Assembly (NCBI GenBank): GCA_947683625.1
Contig: CANTUR010000383.1
Coordinates: 3,320,501 to 3,384,500 of the forward strand
DNA length: 64,000 bases
Reading direction: 5' to 3'
DNA from: Mallotus nudiflorus
Lineage: Eukaryota > Streptophyta > Magnoliopsida > Malpighiales > Euphorbiaceae
Of this stretch, positions 26,125 to 37,435 are shown in pieces. The position numbers and the translations under genes were made by a program. Each line of letters starts with the position of its first letter. Positions within the stretch are counted from its first letter, which is position 1. The notes beneath the pieces are model-generated. The model ran no database searches and was not told where the DNA came from. It saw only the letters and a program-made list of their open reading frames with translations.

Positions 26125-26229
26125 AAGAGATATTGACAAAAAGATAGAAAGTATTTGCTTGGGGGTATGAGGATATGCCTAGTATTGATAGGGAAATCGC
26201 AGAACATATAATCCTCACATATCCTCCCA

Positions 26230-26995
26230 TATCACTAATTAAGTAGAAATAGAGAAGGCTCAAGCTAGAATGGGCCCTTTTGATTAAGGAAGAAGTCAAG
26301 AAACAACTAAAAGCAAAGTTTATAGAGGTGGTAGAGGACACCCAGTGGTTGGAAAATGTTGTACCTATATTGAAGAAGGACAAAAAGGTCAGAATATGTA
26401 TGGATTATAGAGACTTTAACAAAGCTTGCTTGAAGGATGACTTTCCACTACCACATATTAACACCCTGTCGATAGTGCAACTTCCAGCGCAATGTATTCT
26501 TTCAAGGATGGATTCTCAGGATACAATCAAATTATGATGGCAGTAATTGATAAGCTGAAGACATCCTTCATCACAGAATGGGGTATCTACTGTTACACGA
26601 TCATGCTATTTGGACTTAAGAATATAAGAGCTACTTACTAGAGGATGGCTACCACTCTATTATATAACATGATTCACAAGGAGATAGAGGCATTTTTCAA
26701 TGACATAATGGTAAATTCTATGACCAAAGAAGGTCACTTTGAAGCGCTAGACAAGTTCCTAGCAAGGGCAGAGAAGTACAATCTAAGGCTGAACCCGAGG
26801 AAGTGTGTTTTCGAGGTGACATCTGGTAAATTGCTAAAACACATTGTCAGCCAAGAAGGGATAGGGGTAGACCTGGAAAAAGTCAAAGAAATTAGGGAAA
26901 TGCCCGTGCCAAAGAATGAGAGAGAAGTTAGAGGGTTTATCAGATAGTTACAGTACATTAGTAGATTCATAGCAAAGTTAACTGCAATATGTGAA
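26230..26995 (+). pseudogene. element A reverse transcriptase (broken)
   Basis: Pieces in successive frames show the RT core: VPILKKDKKVRICMDYRDFN (about 26362-26420) with the first catalytic Asp region, PLPHINTL, then FGLKNIRATY, then the catalytic box at 26693-26704 reading FFND where active elements have Y-x-D-D, and the thumb side with LRLNPRKCVFEV and GKLLKHIVS (about 26780-26850). In-frame stops are visible near 26537, 26641 and 26947. The Asp-to-Asn change removes a metal ligand. It would copy RNA to DNA in family members. Confidence 0.9.
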
Positions 26996-27500
26996 CCAAT
27001 TTTCAAGCTACTAAGAAAGAATTAGCCAGTGATATGGGATGATAGGTGTCAACAAGCTTTTAAAGCTATCAAGAATTATTTAATGAATCCTCCAGTTCTA
27101 TAACTACCAAAGCTGGGAAAGCCCTTGATCCCTTAACTGGCCATCAAGAAAGATGCAATAAGTGTGATGTTAGCCCAGGAAAATAAAGGGAAGATAGAGC
27201 ACGTTGTGTACTTCTTAAGCAAGAAACTTCTGCAATACAAAATAAATTACAGTCTTGACATGTCTGGCCGTGATTTAGGCAATGAAGAAGCTCCAGCACT
27301 ACTTCCAGTCTTACAGAGTACAAGCAGTCTCTAAACATGATCCCCTCAGATACCTATAGCAAACCCCGTCTCTTATAAAAAAATTGACTAGATGGCTAGT
27401 TTTGCTCACAGAATTTGATATAGAATATGTAGCAAAGAAAGTGGTAAAAAAGAGAGCAGTAGTAGACTTTCTGGCTCAGAACCCAATAGATGATGAGCAA
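26996..27500 (+). pseudogene. element A first RNase H domain (broken)
   Basis: The connection region (WDDRCQQAFKAIKNYL, about 27035-27082) is followed by a Ty3-type RNase H with KDAISVMLAQENKGKIEHVV (about 27151-27210), YFLSKKLLQYKINYS, and WLVLLTEFDIEYV (about 27390-27430). There are frame breaks near 27255 and stops at 27076, 27135 and 27357. It forms part of the RT holoenzyme in family members. Confidence 0.8.
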
Positions 27501-27539
27501 GAGTAGGAATTAAAGTTTTCAAATGAACATTTAGGGGCA

Positions 27540-27990
27540 ATAGGGGTGCAAGGCTAGAAAATGTACTTCGATGGAGTCGTTAATGGCAAAGGGGCTGGAA
27601 TCAGTGTAATCTTGATTGCAATGAAGGGAGAAATTATCTCGATGGCAAAAAGACTCAAATTTAAAGTGATAAATAACCAAGCTGAGTATAAAGCGTGCAT
27701 TTTTGGGTTAGAAGCACTGCGTAGTGTGGGGGTAGAGGATGTCACTACTTATGGAGATTCTATGTTAGTGGTGAGGCAGGCTTTTAAAGAATAGGAGGTG
27801 AAAGAAGATAGACTATAATTGTACTGGGATTACTTGACTACTATCTCGTTATCCTTTAATCAATGCAAATTCATCCACCTACCAAGAGAAGAGAATTAGA
27901 TGGCAGATGCTCTAGCTACATTAGCTTCTATATGGGAGAGTGAGAAGCAGATAGCAGTTAAGCCTTTAATTCTAATCAAATCTTGAACCC
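27540..27990 (+). pseudogene. element A second (archaeal-type) RNase H domain (broken)
   Basis: The open stretch 27561-27794 reads MYFDGVVNGKGAGISVIL, then NNQAEYKACIFGLEALR, then TTYGDSMLVVRQ. The three acidic positions (D in YFDG, E in AEY, D in GDS) are the RNase H catalytic set and all are kept. The reading continues past a stop at 27793 to the DALATLAS region (about 27907-27930). A second RNase H right after the first is the hallmark of Tat-lineage gypsy elements. Confidence 0.85.
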
Positions 27991-28139
27991 CTTGTTATGA
28001 AGAAGTAAGGTTAATGCCAGTTGGTACTATCATTGAGAAGCCTTGGTTTTATGAATTGCAAAAGTATTTAAAAATGAGACAGTTTTTAGAGAATTCCGAA
28101 AAGAAAAAAAGGATGTCCCTATGAATGCTATCTCGGTAA

Positions 28140-29285
28140 TTTATCAGTTACAATGGCATGTTGTATAAAAGAATGCTAACCGGGGTTCATTTGAGATCTG
28201 TTAACAAAGATAAAGCTCTAAGGTTGATGGAAGCAGTTCATAAAGGGGTTTGTGGGCCACACATGAATGGGACAGTCTTGGCAAAGAAGATAGCTCATCA
28301 AAGTTACTTTTGGCTGACTATAGAGATGGATTGTGTCAAGTTTGTGAAGAAATTCCATAACTGTTAAACTTATGGAGACATAAGTCATCTACCTTCTATA
28401 GAACTTCAAGGAATGATTTTTCTATAGCCCTTCACTACTTAAGGAAATAATATTGTAGGAGAGATAAGGCCGAGAGCATCAAATGGTCATCAGTACATTG
28501 TGGTGGCAATCGATTATTTCTCCAAATGAGTCGAGGCTAAGTCCTATATCACTATTGGCTTAAAAAAAATGGTAAGGTTCATTGAGAAAAATATAATTTA
28601 CAGATATGGGTTACCCCATGACATCATCACTGACAATAATGTTCAATTTCGAGTAGAGACGGCTGCCCTGTTAAAGGAATACAAGATTGAACATCACCAA
28701 TCATCTCTGTGTAAGCCACAAGCGAATGGGGAAGTAGAGGCTGCAAATAAAAATATAAAGAGTATCCTAGCTAAGATGATCAAGACTGGGCCAATTATTT
28801 ATAGTTCGCATTATGGGGGTGTAAGACAACTATAAGGATGTCAACCAATGTCACTCCATACTCTTTAGTGTATGGGTATCAGGCGGCATTGCTGACAAAA
28901 GTAGAGATTCGATCATTAAGGGTCCTTCTAAAATCCAAAATCCTAAAATATCAATGGGTGGAGAGCCAATTAGCATAGCTGACATTGTTGGATGAGAAAA
29001 GACTGAAAGTGATGTATCACTCCCAGTTGAATCAGAAAAGGATGGCTCAAGCTTATAACAAGAAGACAAGAAGATCAAGCTCGAAAATATCAAAGAAAGG
29101 GATTTAGTGCTAAAGCTCATGAGGCCGATCATGACTGATACATGAGGCAAGTTCAAGCCAAATTGGGAAGGGTCATATCTAGTGAAGAAATTATTCTCTA
29201 AGGGTGCTACTATCCTATCAGACTTGGAAGGAAATAAATTCAGAGAGCCCACTAACCTAGATAAGCTTAAGAAATACTTTTTATA
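28140..29285 (+). pseudogene. element A integrase (broken)
   Basis: The zinc-binding HHCC region lies in 28158-28367 (EAVHKGVCGPHMNGTV with H-x-H spacing changed, then CVKFVKKFHNC). The catalytic core follows: AIDYFS at about 28508 (first Asp), HDIITDNNVQF at about 28617-28650 (second Asp), and PQANGEVEAANKNIK at about 28720-28765 (Glu). The acidic triad is present but stops and frame breaks split it (near 28365, 28530, 28835). The C-terminal GPF-like part extends to the stop near 29285. Integrase inserts the cDNA in family members. Confidence 0.85.
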
Positions 29286-30026
29286 AAAGTCTCGCTAAGG
29301 AGAAAACCTCACAAAGAGGCTATTTAGGCAAAAATTAGAGACAAAATTAAAAAAAAATTAATTAAAAATCCCGCTGGTTTGAAAACCTCACAAAGAGGCA
29401 ATCCAAGCAAAAGTTAGGGACGTGTCAAAGGGGAGAGAAGGTAGAAAAATAGTTGGTTAGAAAACTTACAAGGGCAAACTAACCAATGACATGAGCTATG
29501 TCAAAAGCAAAATGTATATACATCTTGTGCTTGAGTTAAATGAAATAAGATTGCTAAAATTACTGTTAAACATTGCATTAAGTGTCTATTACAAACTGTC
29601 TAACTGCCATAAAGGGAAACTCTATCCAACAAAAAGTGAAATAACGACTTAACTCTTAAGCTAATTTTGTTTCCTTTTCTTTTGTTGAGCACCCCTAATG
29701 TTAAATGCTTGCAACTCTATTATTCTTTTATTTTTAATAAACTCATCTTTTTCTGTCTATTGCAATTGTATCCATGTCTTGTACAGATTGTCCATAGACA
29801 AATCTCAATTGTAATTGATGTTTCTCTAAATGCTTCTCCAAGGCTAAATACTAGCTAAGTTATCTAAAAAGTTTTGAGAAAGAGGTCCTAGTTCAAATGT
29901 ATAGACTAGTCCTATGATCTGTTATTTTTTACTATACTAACGGCAAAAATGAGCAGGGTCATAAAATGTGGCAAAATGAAGGCCAACAATTGGAATGTAG
30001 TGGGTGTATGATCTGATAGTCATGAA
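29286..30026 (+). other. element A spacer after integrase
   Basis: Non-coding. It opens with two near-copies of GAAAACCTCACAAAGAGGC (about 29300-29325 and 29375-29400, with a third weaker one near 29460), that is a short imperfect tandem repeat of roughly 75 bp. I see no gene in it. Confidence 0.5.
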
Positions 30027-30900
30027 TTATAATCTCCACCATGGACACATCCAACGTATTAAAGTATCAGGAAATGTTGGCAGCCAGCTTTGGACATCTT
30101 CAGGGATAGGATACAATTTCCTAGTTTGGCAATGTTTGGACCTGTAATGTATAATGTTCCAAGGAGGCTCAAGTAGCCCTAGCTTCTCATGATGCCACAT
30201 TTGTAAAAGCAATGAATAAATGAAAAATGCCAAGAAAATAGAGAGCGATGATGAGAAAGAAAAAAGTACCTCCAACAAGAACAGGCTTCCTCAGAATCAC
30301 CTATTTGATGAAGGTTATCCAGGCCAATAATGGTTTCCGCCAAGATGAGGGGGAAAGGGTTGAGTCCATTTTCCACTTGATCCAAGATACAAAGGATTTT
30401 GGCATCACAATTAGTAAGAATTGAGCATACAAGTAGAGAGCCATCATCTGAGGCCAATAGACCTCACCTCTATCTACACCCATGGTGATATTGAGAAATA
30501 ACTCCAATTTAACCTCTGAATCGAGGATACACTGTGATGACAGTCGAGGTGGAAGGCTAAACATCTTAGCCATTTGATACTGAATGGAATGCAGATCTAA
30601 GACTTCAAGGGAAGGAATTACAAGTTGACAAGAGAAGTCTAAGCTATAGCCAAGGATAGCCTTGAATTCTTCGGGCAGGGGGCAAATTTCTACTGTGCTA
30701 AATCGAAAGACATGTTTACAGGAATCCCATAACTAAGATACAGCATGAAGAAATGAGAAGTTGATTTTCCTTGCATAAAGGGATTTGAAAGAGGATAAGT
30801 GAAAGGGCTCCAATCTTGCCCAAGAATTTCCATCCAAGCTCTTCAAGATGGTTTGTAAGTGTTTGAGGCATTTTTTAGTCATAGTTCAAGTTTTGGGTGA
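30027..30900 (-). pseudogene. antisense DUF7745-like ORF remnant of element A
   Basis: Read on the minus strand from about 30900 down, the sequence gives a Leu-rich start, then CKHVFRFSTVEICPLPEEFK (about 30663-30722), YSLDFSCQLVIPSLEV (about 30600-30655), MAKMFSLPPRLS (30540-30573), and a long tail with RGEVYWPQMMALYLYAQF (about 30415-30470). The pattern 'W-D-...FRF..VE..P..EE' is that of the DUF7745-type proteins common in plants near retroelements. It lies antisense to gag-pol, with several frame breaks. The biochemical function is unknown to me; it may relate to PMD-like proteins. Confidence 0.5.
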
Positions 30901-30989
30901 TATTCAAATATTCAGAATGTGTTTTGGGGCATTTCAAGAGGAGAAGGAGTTCTTAAATCAAATTTGAAAAGTTAAGTCAGTCATAAACT

Positions 30990-31080
30990 ATCATTGAGGC
31001 GATGCCTCTTTACAAAGGCGGTGCCTGATTGCTAAGAGGCGATCACCTCTTTAACAGGTGGCATAGTGGTAATTGCCACT
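30990..31080 (+). repeat. cluster of GAGGCGAT(C)GCCTC-like palindromes
   Basis: Within 90 bases: GAGGCGATGCCTC, then GGCGGTGCCTG, then AGAGGCGATCACCTCTTT. The same motif family occurs in the LTRs and elsewhere in the 3' regions of elements A and B. It is not coding. Confidence 0.7.
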
Positions 31081-31299
31081 TCAACAGGGGAATGAACAAG
31101 GGTGAGATGCAGAATTACTCAATCTTGGCAATGAATGAGAACCTATGGTGTTCAAGTGTACTTATATTTAATGCAAATGAATGAATTAAATAGTAGAAGA
31201 AATGTAATCATCCAAACATTCAGCTAGAACAGAAAAGCAAAATGCAAATTTTTAAAAATTTCCAAAATGACAAACTATCAACTATATATGGGGCCTATC

Positions 31300-33340
31300 T
31301 CAACTATCCCTTATCTAAACATTATACTCGGTACCCTCAGGGTCACCTGCAGAGCCTCTACCTCCTTCAGTCTCTTTATTATTGCTCTCCTCATCAGTCT
31401 AAAGCACCTCAATTTGTCGCTCAAGGGTAGCGATCCTAGCCTGACTAGTTGCATCATGATGCTATTCAAAACAAACTTTAGGTTAGTAATTCATACAGGC
31501 ATGCATACATATAGACGCAAAAAAGATCTTTACCCTCTATTGTTGGGTAACTGCCATCATATGATCCTTCTGGGCCTCGATCATGTGATACATGTATAAC
31601 CCTTAGTCCAAGGAAATCTGCCCCATTGGTAAGATGTTAAAGAATAATGAATAAATTGAGAATGACCTAAGATGTAGGTTAGAAGTGAACTTACATGAGT
31701 GGCACCCTCTAGGATACAAGCAGGTGTGAGCTCATCATCCAAAGTCAGGAACTGACTAGATAACTCTTTTGAAGGAACCCAGCAATGAACAAGTAGATCA
31801 GGAGTGAAAGCAAAGCTCCAGTGATGATCTCAGAAATAAGAATGGTGGGAGGTCCCCTCTCTATGTGGATCTCTATGGGATCTCTAGGTCTCTCTCTTAT
31901 GCACAGGAGGCCTAACATGAACCATCAATCTAGCGAGTACAACCTGAAAATGAAAAATTAGAACAGCACCATTGCAAGGCATGAGTCGAGCATTGAATGC
32001 TTACTTGAGAAGTGGAGGCATCTAACAGAGGTATTGTCCATAAGAGATGGGTCCGAATGAAATCCATATACTGGCTTATAATCCTTATAGTGTGATCCAT
32101 AACCGGTGAACTAGCAATAGCCTGGACAAGATCATCGCCCTCCAACTCATACATCCAAAGCATGCTATTAGGAGGAGACTTGGGTACACACTTGGCCCTG
32201 GCACCCCCGCTCCAATTGAGAACCCGCTCGCTGAGATACCAGGCTCGATAACCTAGCCCACATAAAAAGACCCTCCTCTAGGATAGTGGCCTAGACCAAG
32301 TCATCTCCATATTCTACCTATCTTCGTAACCCCACAAGTCATTTTAGATCTACAAAAATGCCAAAAGGTAAGCAATTTCAATTTGAAAAAATTACTAACA
32401 CAATTAGTAAATGTTTCAAGTACCTCATCCTACATCAACAAGTTTAAGTGCAATCAATGGATATGAACTTGAGTCAGGTTCTTCTTCAAGACACGACTAG
32501 TACCCTATCTCTAAATGAATGAAAGCTCATTCGTCATGCAAGTCACCCCAATAAGCAACTCTAACTCCATTGCCCATACCTACAAAAGAAATAGCATTAA
32601 TAAGATATTCAATAAGCAATAATAAAAGCAAATCAGTCAAAGCTTACCAAAATGATGTGCCAAAAGCTGTAAAATCTCTTGGCTTCACGCATTAGATCGT
32701 CCATGCTCTTATACAAATAAGCCAAGGTACAGCTACCCCAATCATAGGAGGCCACTAGATTCAAATCCTGTAGGGGTGGTAGGAACATCAGGTCAATAGA
32801 ACTGGCGGTGTTAGCACAGAGGGTGGTGCCGAGTAGATAGACTAAAAAAGCTCATACCACCTGATCCACCTGGTATGGGGTGATCATCTCTACAATCCTC
32901 TCCTGGGTATAGAAGATTTGAATCGAATCAAGCTTGATGGTGTATGATCCCTTTATATTTAGGACCATACCAAGAATATGCTAAATGAAAACAGCCTTCT
33001 CAAGAGTTAACTGATGTAAACTAGCATCAAAAGGGACAAGATCCCTAGCACATGCTATCCCAGTGATGGCCGAAAAGGAAGTAAGATCCAGGGTGAGCTC
33101 TCCGAAGGGGAGGTGAAAAGTATGAGTCATCTTAAACCACCACTCTATTAACACGTGGAGGGGCTAATAGTCGGTCCAGCCCTGCTCCATAAGAAGCGCA
33201 ATGATGAAATTATCAAACCCGATATCCTGGAGCTGGTCCTTTTAACCTTCCATCGGGTCATTGAAGAAGACACGAGCCCCATGGAAATTCCCCACACCCT
33301 TTAATGTCTAAACGTCAGCCTACAATAAGATCATGGAATT
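31300..33340 (-). pseudogene. antisense plant-mobile-domain-like ORF remnant of element A
   Basis: Read from 33340 down on the minus strand: QDIGFDNFIIALLMEQGW (about 33180-33235), then WWFKMTHTFHLPFGELTLDL (about 33085-33145), TGIACARDLVPFDASLHQL, HILGMVLNIKGSYTIKLDSI (about 32915-32975), VDQVV.AFLVYLLGTTLCAN (about 32810-32870), LMFLPPLQDLNLVASYDWGS (about 32730-32790), LLWMYELEGDDLVQAI (about 32115-32163), and finally a charged, coiled-coil-like tail RIATLERQIEVL near 31400-31440. The HTFHLP-GE block and the order of segments match the aminotransferase-like plant mobile domain. Gaps between pieces (near 32170-32680) look intronic or decayed. The homologous stretch in element B is 11744-12340. 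It is a remnant, not an intact gene. Confidence 0.65.
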
Positions 33341-33399
33341 TAAAATAAATTACTGTCAAATTTGTGTTGTTTCTCTGAAAAAAATAATAAAATTTAAAA

Positions 33400-34160
33400 T
33401 TTGAACAGAAAAGAAGCTAATCGTCCTGTCATAGAGGCGCAGCACTATAGCAATAAGGCGATCGGCTCATCACTATAGTGATCACTTCTATGGAAGAGGC
33501 GATGACCAATTCTAACTCAGAGGTGAATTGCCTCTAGGCAATGAAGCGATCGCCTCAGTATTGAGGTGATTGCCTTTACACAATGAAGAATAGCAGGATA
33601 GTTTTCCATTTTTGATTAAATTTATAAAATTTGATCATAATTTGCTTTATTTTTAATCCTAAATGGTGAACTATCATAAATAAATGTTAACCCAATATAT
33701 ATTGCAAAAAAAATAAGAACAATCAGACACTAACCTCTCCAGTCGCAAGGAAGCAAATATGGGATTTCAAATCCACTAGGAAAGGAATCTAATTTCCTTG
33801 GATTAACCTGAAGTTGCAAGGCATGCAAGGAGAAGGCAGAATGTGATCCCATCCAAGCACAGGAGGAGTTCTCTTATTATCCATTTTTTAAATAAGTAAG
33901 AATGCAGGAAAGAGAAGAATAAGAAAAGAGAAGAGAAAGAAAGAAAAAGGAAAAAAAAGAGAAAAGTATGCTTTTATAGTAAGGGAAGGGGTAGAGTAAG
34001 TTTTTTTTTTTAAATGATGATGAATGAATGATGATAATGAAATGATGAGAATGAACAAAATGGAAAGGAATGATAAGAGTTCTTTAGGCCCGTCTCAGGA
34101 ATCAAGGTTAGGAAGTGAAATTTTTTTTTAATCAATGTTTGGGCCAGGAAAACCCAAAGA
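33400..34160 (+). other. element A 3' non-coding region
   Basis: Contains a dense cluster of GAGGCG/CGCCTC palindromes at 33420-33590, matching 12375-12540 in element B, then a purine-rich stretch (33895-33970). No gene seen. Confidence 0.55.
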
Positions 34161-34173
34161 TTGTGCTATGGTA

Positions 34174-34410
34174 AGAAGGGTTGTTTGGGTTGTATCCCCA
34201 AAGCTCAGGATCTAAAGAGGGTTGTTCAGGTTGTATCCTCGAAGCTCGAGATCAAGAAAGGGTTGTTCGGGTTGTATCCCCAAAGCTCGGGATCTATAGA
34301 GGGTTGTTCGGGTTATATCCCCAAAGCTTGGGGAACAAGAAAGGGTTATTCGGGTTATATCCCTGAAGCTCGAAGACCAAGATGACTATTCGGGCAGTGT
34401 TCCCAAAGTT
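34174..34410 (+). repeat. 41-bp minisatellite in element A
   Basis: A 41-bp unit starting GGGTTGTTCGGGTTGTATCC and continuing CCAAAGCTCGGGATCTATAGA repeats about five times with point changes. Because 41 is not a multiple of three, overlapping pseudo-ORFs arise in several frames; none is a gene. Unit and sequence are unrelated to the 47-bp array of element B at the same place. Confidence 0.9.
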
Positions 34411-34900
34411 AAGGTTAAATGATGACCGGACCAAAAAAACTCGAAGGTCTACACCCCCGGTAAAATGATGATCAAACCAAGAAAATTCAAGAGTCATATC
34501 CCCAATGGATTAGTGATCGAGCTAGGAAAACTCGAGAATCGAAGTCAAGGTTGAGCAATAATAGGGCCAGGTAAACCCGAAAATCATATTTTAGCTTGAG
34601 TGATGATCGGACCAGGAAAATCTAAAAATCACATCCCTAGTATAGTGATAATCGGGCTAGGAAAACCCAAAAGTCTACATCCCCAATGGAGAGATAATCG
34701 AGCTAGGAAAACTCAAAGATCACCATTTTTGCGTAAGCTACCAAATGTTAATAATTGGTTGATCGGTTCAGGAAAACCCATGAATCACGTTTACTAAGTG
34801 GAAGGAGGGTTAGGAAAATCCAAGTTTTGCGCCAAAGTTATAAAGAGTGGCTGATCAAGCTAAGAAAACCCAAGGAACACGGTCACATTTCAAGTCAAAG
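34411..34900 (+). repeat. second, degenerate tandem repeat in element A
   Basis: A string of related blocks of roughly 55-70 bp, each with GATGATCGGACCAGGAAAAC or GAGCTAGGAAAACTC followed by an AATCACATCCCCAATGG-like part. At least seven blocks can be followed, all diverged. It lies between the 41-bp array and the polypurine tract. Confidence 0.7.
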
Positions 34901-35009
34901 CACTCACCTATTGAGTGAAGCTCGAGATTCAAGTACGTCACCTATCTTTTGCTTTTGCTTGCATCGTGCATGTGATTTTCTTAAAAAATAGCTTTGTATA
35001 TGTTTGCTT

Positions 35010-35032
35010 TTTTAAAAAATTAGGGGGCAAAC
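35010..35032 (+). other. polypurine tract of element A
   Basis: AAAAAATTAGGGGGCAAAC runs up to the LTR start at 35033 and matches the tract before element B's LTR. Confidence 0.75.
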
Positions 35033-36804
35033 TATAGACACCGGGTCCAATCGGCCCACGAATTAGAGGCAGACCGCGGGTGCTCAGTTTGATCGGCCCG
35101 CAATAAAGTCCAATGATAAGAATGCGAAGCTTGGATACAAGTATAAAGCCTGAATTTTTTATTGGGAATGGACTTAAGAGCCCGAGGACCCAAAACCTAG
35201 CCCAAATTGCCTAAACCTAGCCCAAAATTGACTAAAGAGACTCAAATTTGCCTTGGCTTAACATGAAGCAAGGCCAAAGAGGCATCACCTTTGTGCAAAG
35301 AGGCGATCGCCTCTATGTCAGCAACCATTGAGGCGATCGCCTCATCACAATGGCACCGCCTCTATGGCAGGCCACTTGCTGATGCAGCAATGGTGGTCAA
35401 GTGGTGTAGGCCCCACACCCTCCAGACTTGATTTTGGCATGAGGAAGAGATTTTTGGGGCAAAGGAAAAGGCTATGGAAGCTCATGATGGTCTAGGAACC
35501 TAGGGGCATGGGTGAAGGGTGAGATAAAAAAAAAGAAGAGAGAGAAAATGGAAAGTTGAAAGAAGTTTGTCCTCAAGTGTAGCTCACATCCAAGTAGAGT
35601 TCAAAATCCAAAGCAACCTCTAAGGACCAACCACTTTGTCAAAAGCTCATACTTAAGAAAATCCTATTTATTTCTTTGGTATTTTAATGTTAGACTTGCA
35701 TATGACTTAGTTTGTTTGTTTATTTAGTGTATATTTTGAGTTTATACTACTTGTCATGTCATGTTATTAATATGATCTGCTAGGGTGTTAAATGTAGTAG
35801 TAAAATAGCAAGTTTCTAATTGTTTGTTTGCATATCACCTGCTTAGAATAGAAGTTTAGCCTTTTTTTGAGAGTCGGGTTGCCTGTTGATAAGAGACGTC
35901 GCCTCTTTGCCACTGAGGCAGGGCGACCCATGCCTCCACTGAGGCAGGGTGATCCACTCCTTTATCTCGAGATTTTTTATAATATGTATGCATGATTTGA
36001 TTTCCAAGCATGTTTAAGTTCTTATACCTTGTTTATTTGCCACATGACTGCCTCTACCATGTCTTCTAAGTTAATTTACTTAGTTTTTAACCTCTATTTG
36101 CATCAACTCATTTTGTGAATTGATTTAAATGCTTTCTTTTGAGAGTTTGTACATACTTCGGGACTAATATTTTGGTGATTGCAGGATCTTTGAGACTGAT
36201 CCCCTTAAATCATTAAGGATTTATCCCTTAACTAGTTCTTGAGAGGTTATCATGGGTCTAAGGACTGGTTTAGTCTCGGTTTATCTTTGGTATATTTTTA
36301 GTATATTTCTGGTTTATTATGCTTTTATTTGTGTAAAATTGTTGTAATCCTTAATCCTTTCCCCCTTTGAATTCTAATGTATTGTTTTGATTTATCATTT
36401 TGATGAGTTTCAGGACCTTAAGATATGAAATTGAGTTAATGTGCAAACTCAGACTTAAGTGCAAAACTGAACAATTGATTAAAGGCAATTCCAAATTGCA
36501 TGTAAATAAGGAATCACCAGATAATTAAAGGTAATAAAATACAAAATACAAACGGATGTTGATCGCAAGGTCGGGTGGACACTCAAAAGCCCATACTCAA
36601 TTTCCAAACCCATTCTCTGATGACAACTTTTAAAAACCTCCGTGGGATTTCGTTGTTGTACAGTATATCCCAGCTTTTATCCGGGTGGCGACTCCATCTC
36701 CATTTAGACTTCAAAGACCTAACATGTATTTTCTAGTGGACTTTGAGTCTACACAGTGTTGTGGTCGCCAATATTTGGACGCACGTCAAACCCCATCACC
36801 TAAA
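35033..36804 (+). mobile_element. 3' LTR of element A (1.77 kb)
   Basis: Starts TATAGACACCGGG (TG changed to TA) and ends CATCACCTAAA (from CCTACA). It aligns with the split 5' LTR across its full length, apart from about 140 bases missing near 35540. Near-perfect palindromes GAGGCGATCGCCTC occur twice at about 35302-35343. The right flank AATTT is the likely target-site copy. Confidence 0.85.
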
Positions 36805-37435
36805 AATTTTATAAGTATAATAATATTATTTTTTGATTTTTATTATTAATTGAATATCATAATAATAATAATAATATTATTATTATTAAAAATAACACAA
36901 AAATATAAATAAGATGATAATTTTATTAATAATATTAATGATTGATATGTAATAGTTAGTATTACAACAAATAATAACAAAGTTGTAAAGGAACAAATGA
37001 AAATTGTGTGTATATATAGATATATAGAGTACATACATTTGTGAATGTATTGTCATATCGTTAGTTAGTAGTACAACAGTCAAAGTGGCATGTCTTGTAA
37101 TGTATGAATTTATTGGTTGAACTTCATATGTCTTCCCCTCATTTCAAAATTTTTGACAAAAGGAAAAACAAAGGCAGTGCCATGTAATTAAGTCCATGTT
37201 TTTAATTTTTTTATTTTAATATTATAATAATTATAATTAATTAATTATAATAATATTAAAAATAATATCATAAATATAATAATATTATGATTTTTTATTT
37301 TTTAATTTTAACATTATTATGGTTATTTTAATTTCATAATAATAATAAATAATAATTTATTATTATTATTATACATAAATGTTGTGTGTGTGGCCTTTAT
37401 GCATGTGTATTGAGTGTGTCAGTGCCAGTGGTGTC
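36805..37435. repeat. AT-rich flank with a duplicated block that preserves element A's empty site
   Basis: Bases 37199-37300 repeat, uninterrupted, the sequence found on both sides of element A (16840-16908 then 36810-36890): TTTAATATTATAATxATTAT ... AAAAATAAT then ATAAxTATAATAATATTAT. ATT-rich microsatellite bits lie at 36855-36890 and 37340-37370. GTGTGTGTGGC occurs at 37385 as it does at 16815. No gene. Confidence 0.65.

Larger units (their letters stand above)
16909..36804 (+). mobile_element. Tat-lineage Ty3/gypsy retrotransposon A (19.9 kb with nested insert)
   Basis: Near-complete but decayed element. Order: 5' LTR (16909-22232, split by a solo LTR), primer-binding site, gag, protease with G-patch, RT, RNase H, second RNase H, integrase, long 3' region with antisense ORFs and minisatellites, polypurine tract, 3' LTR (35033-36804). 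Two RNase H domains in a row mark the Tat/Ogre-type clade. The 5-bp flanks are AATAT (16904-16908) and AATTT (36805-36809), a one-mismatch target-site duplication. Every coding domain contains stops or frame breaks, and LTR pairing shows deletions, so the copy is inactive and old. Confidence 0.85.

Noticed and set aside
22233..29285. Integrated pararetrovirus (caulimovirid) instead of a retrotransposon
   Set aside because: LTRs, polypurine tract, integrase and a second RNase H are all present, which fit a Tat-lineage Ty3/gypsy element; no movement protein is seen.
34161..34385. Overlapping ORFs with LFGLYPQS repeats
   Set aside because: They are produced by the 41-bp tandem repeat read in several frames.
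34174..34410. CRISPR-like regular repeats
   Set aside because: Units are contiguous without unique spacers and the DNA is plant nuclear; it is a minisatellite.
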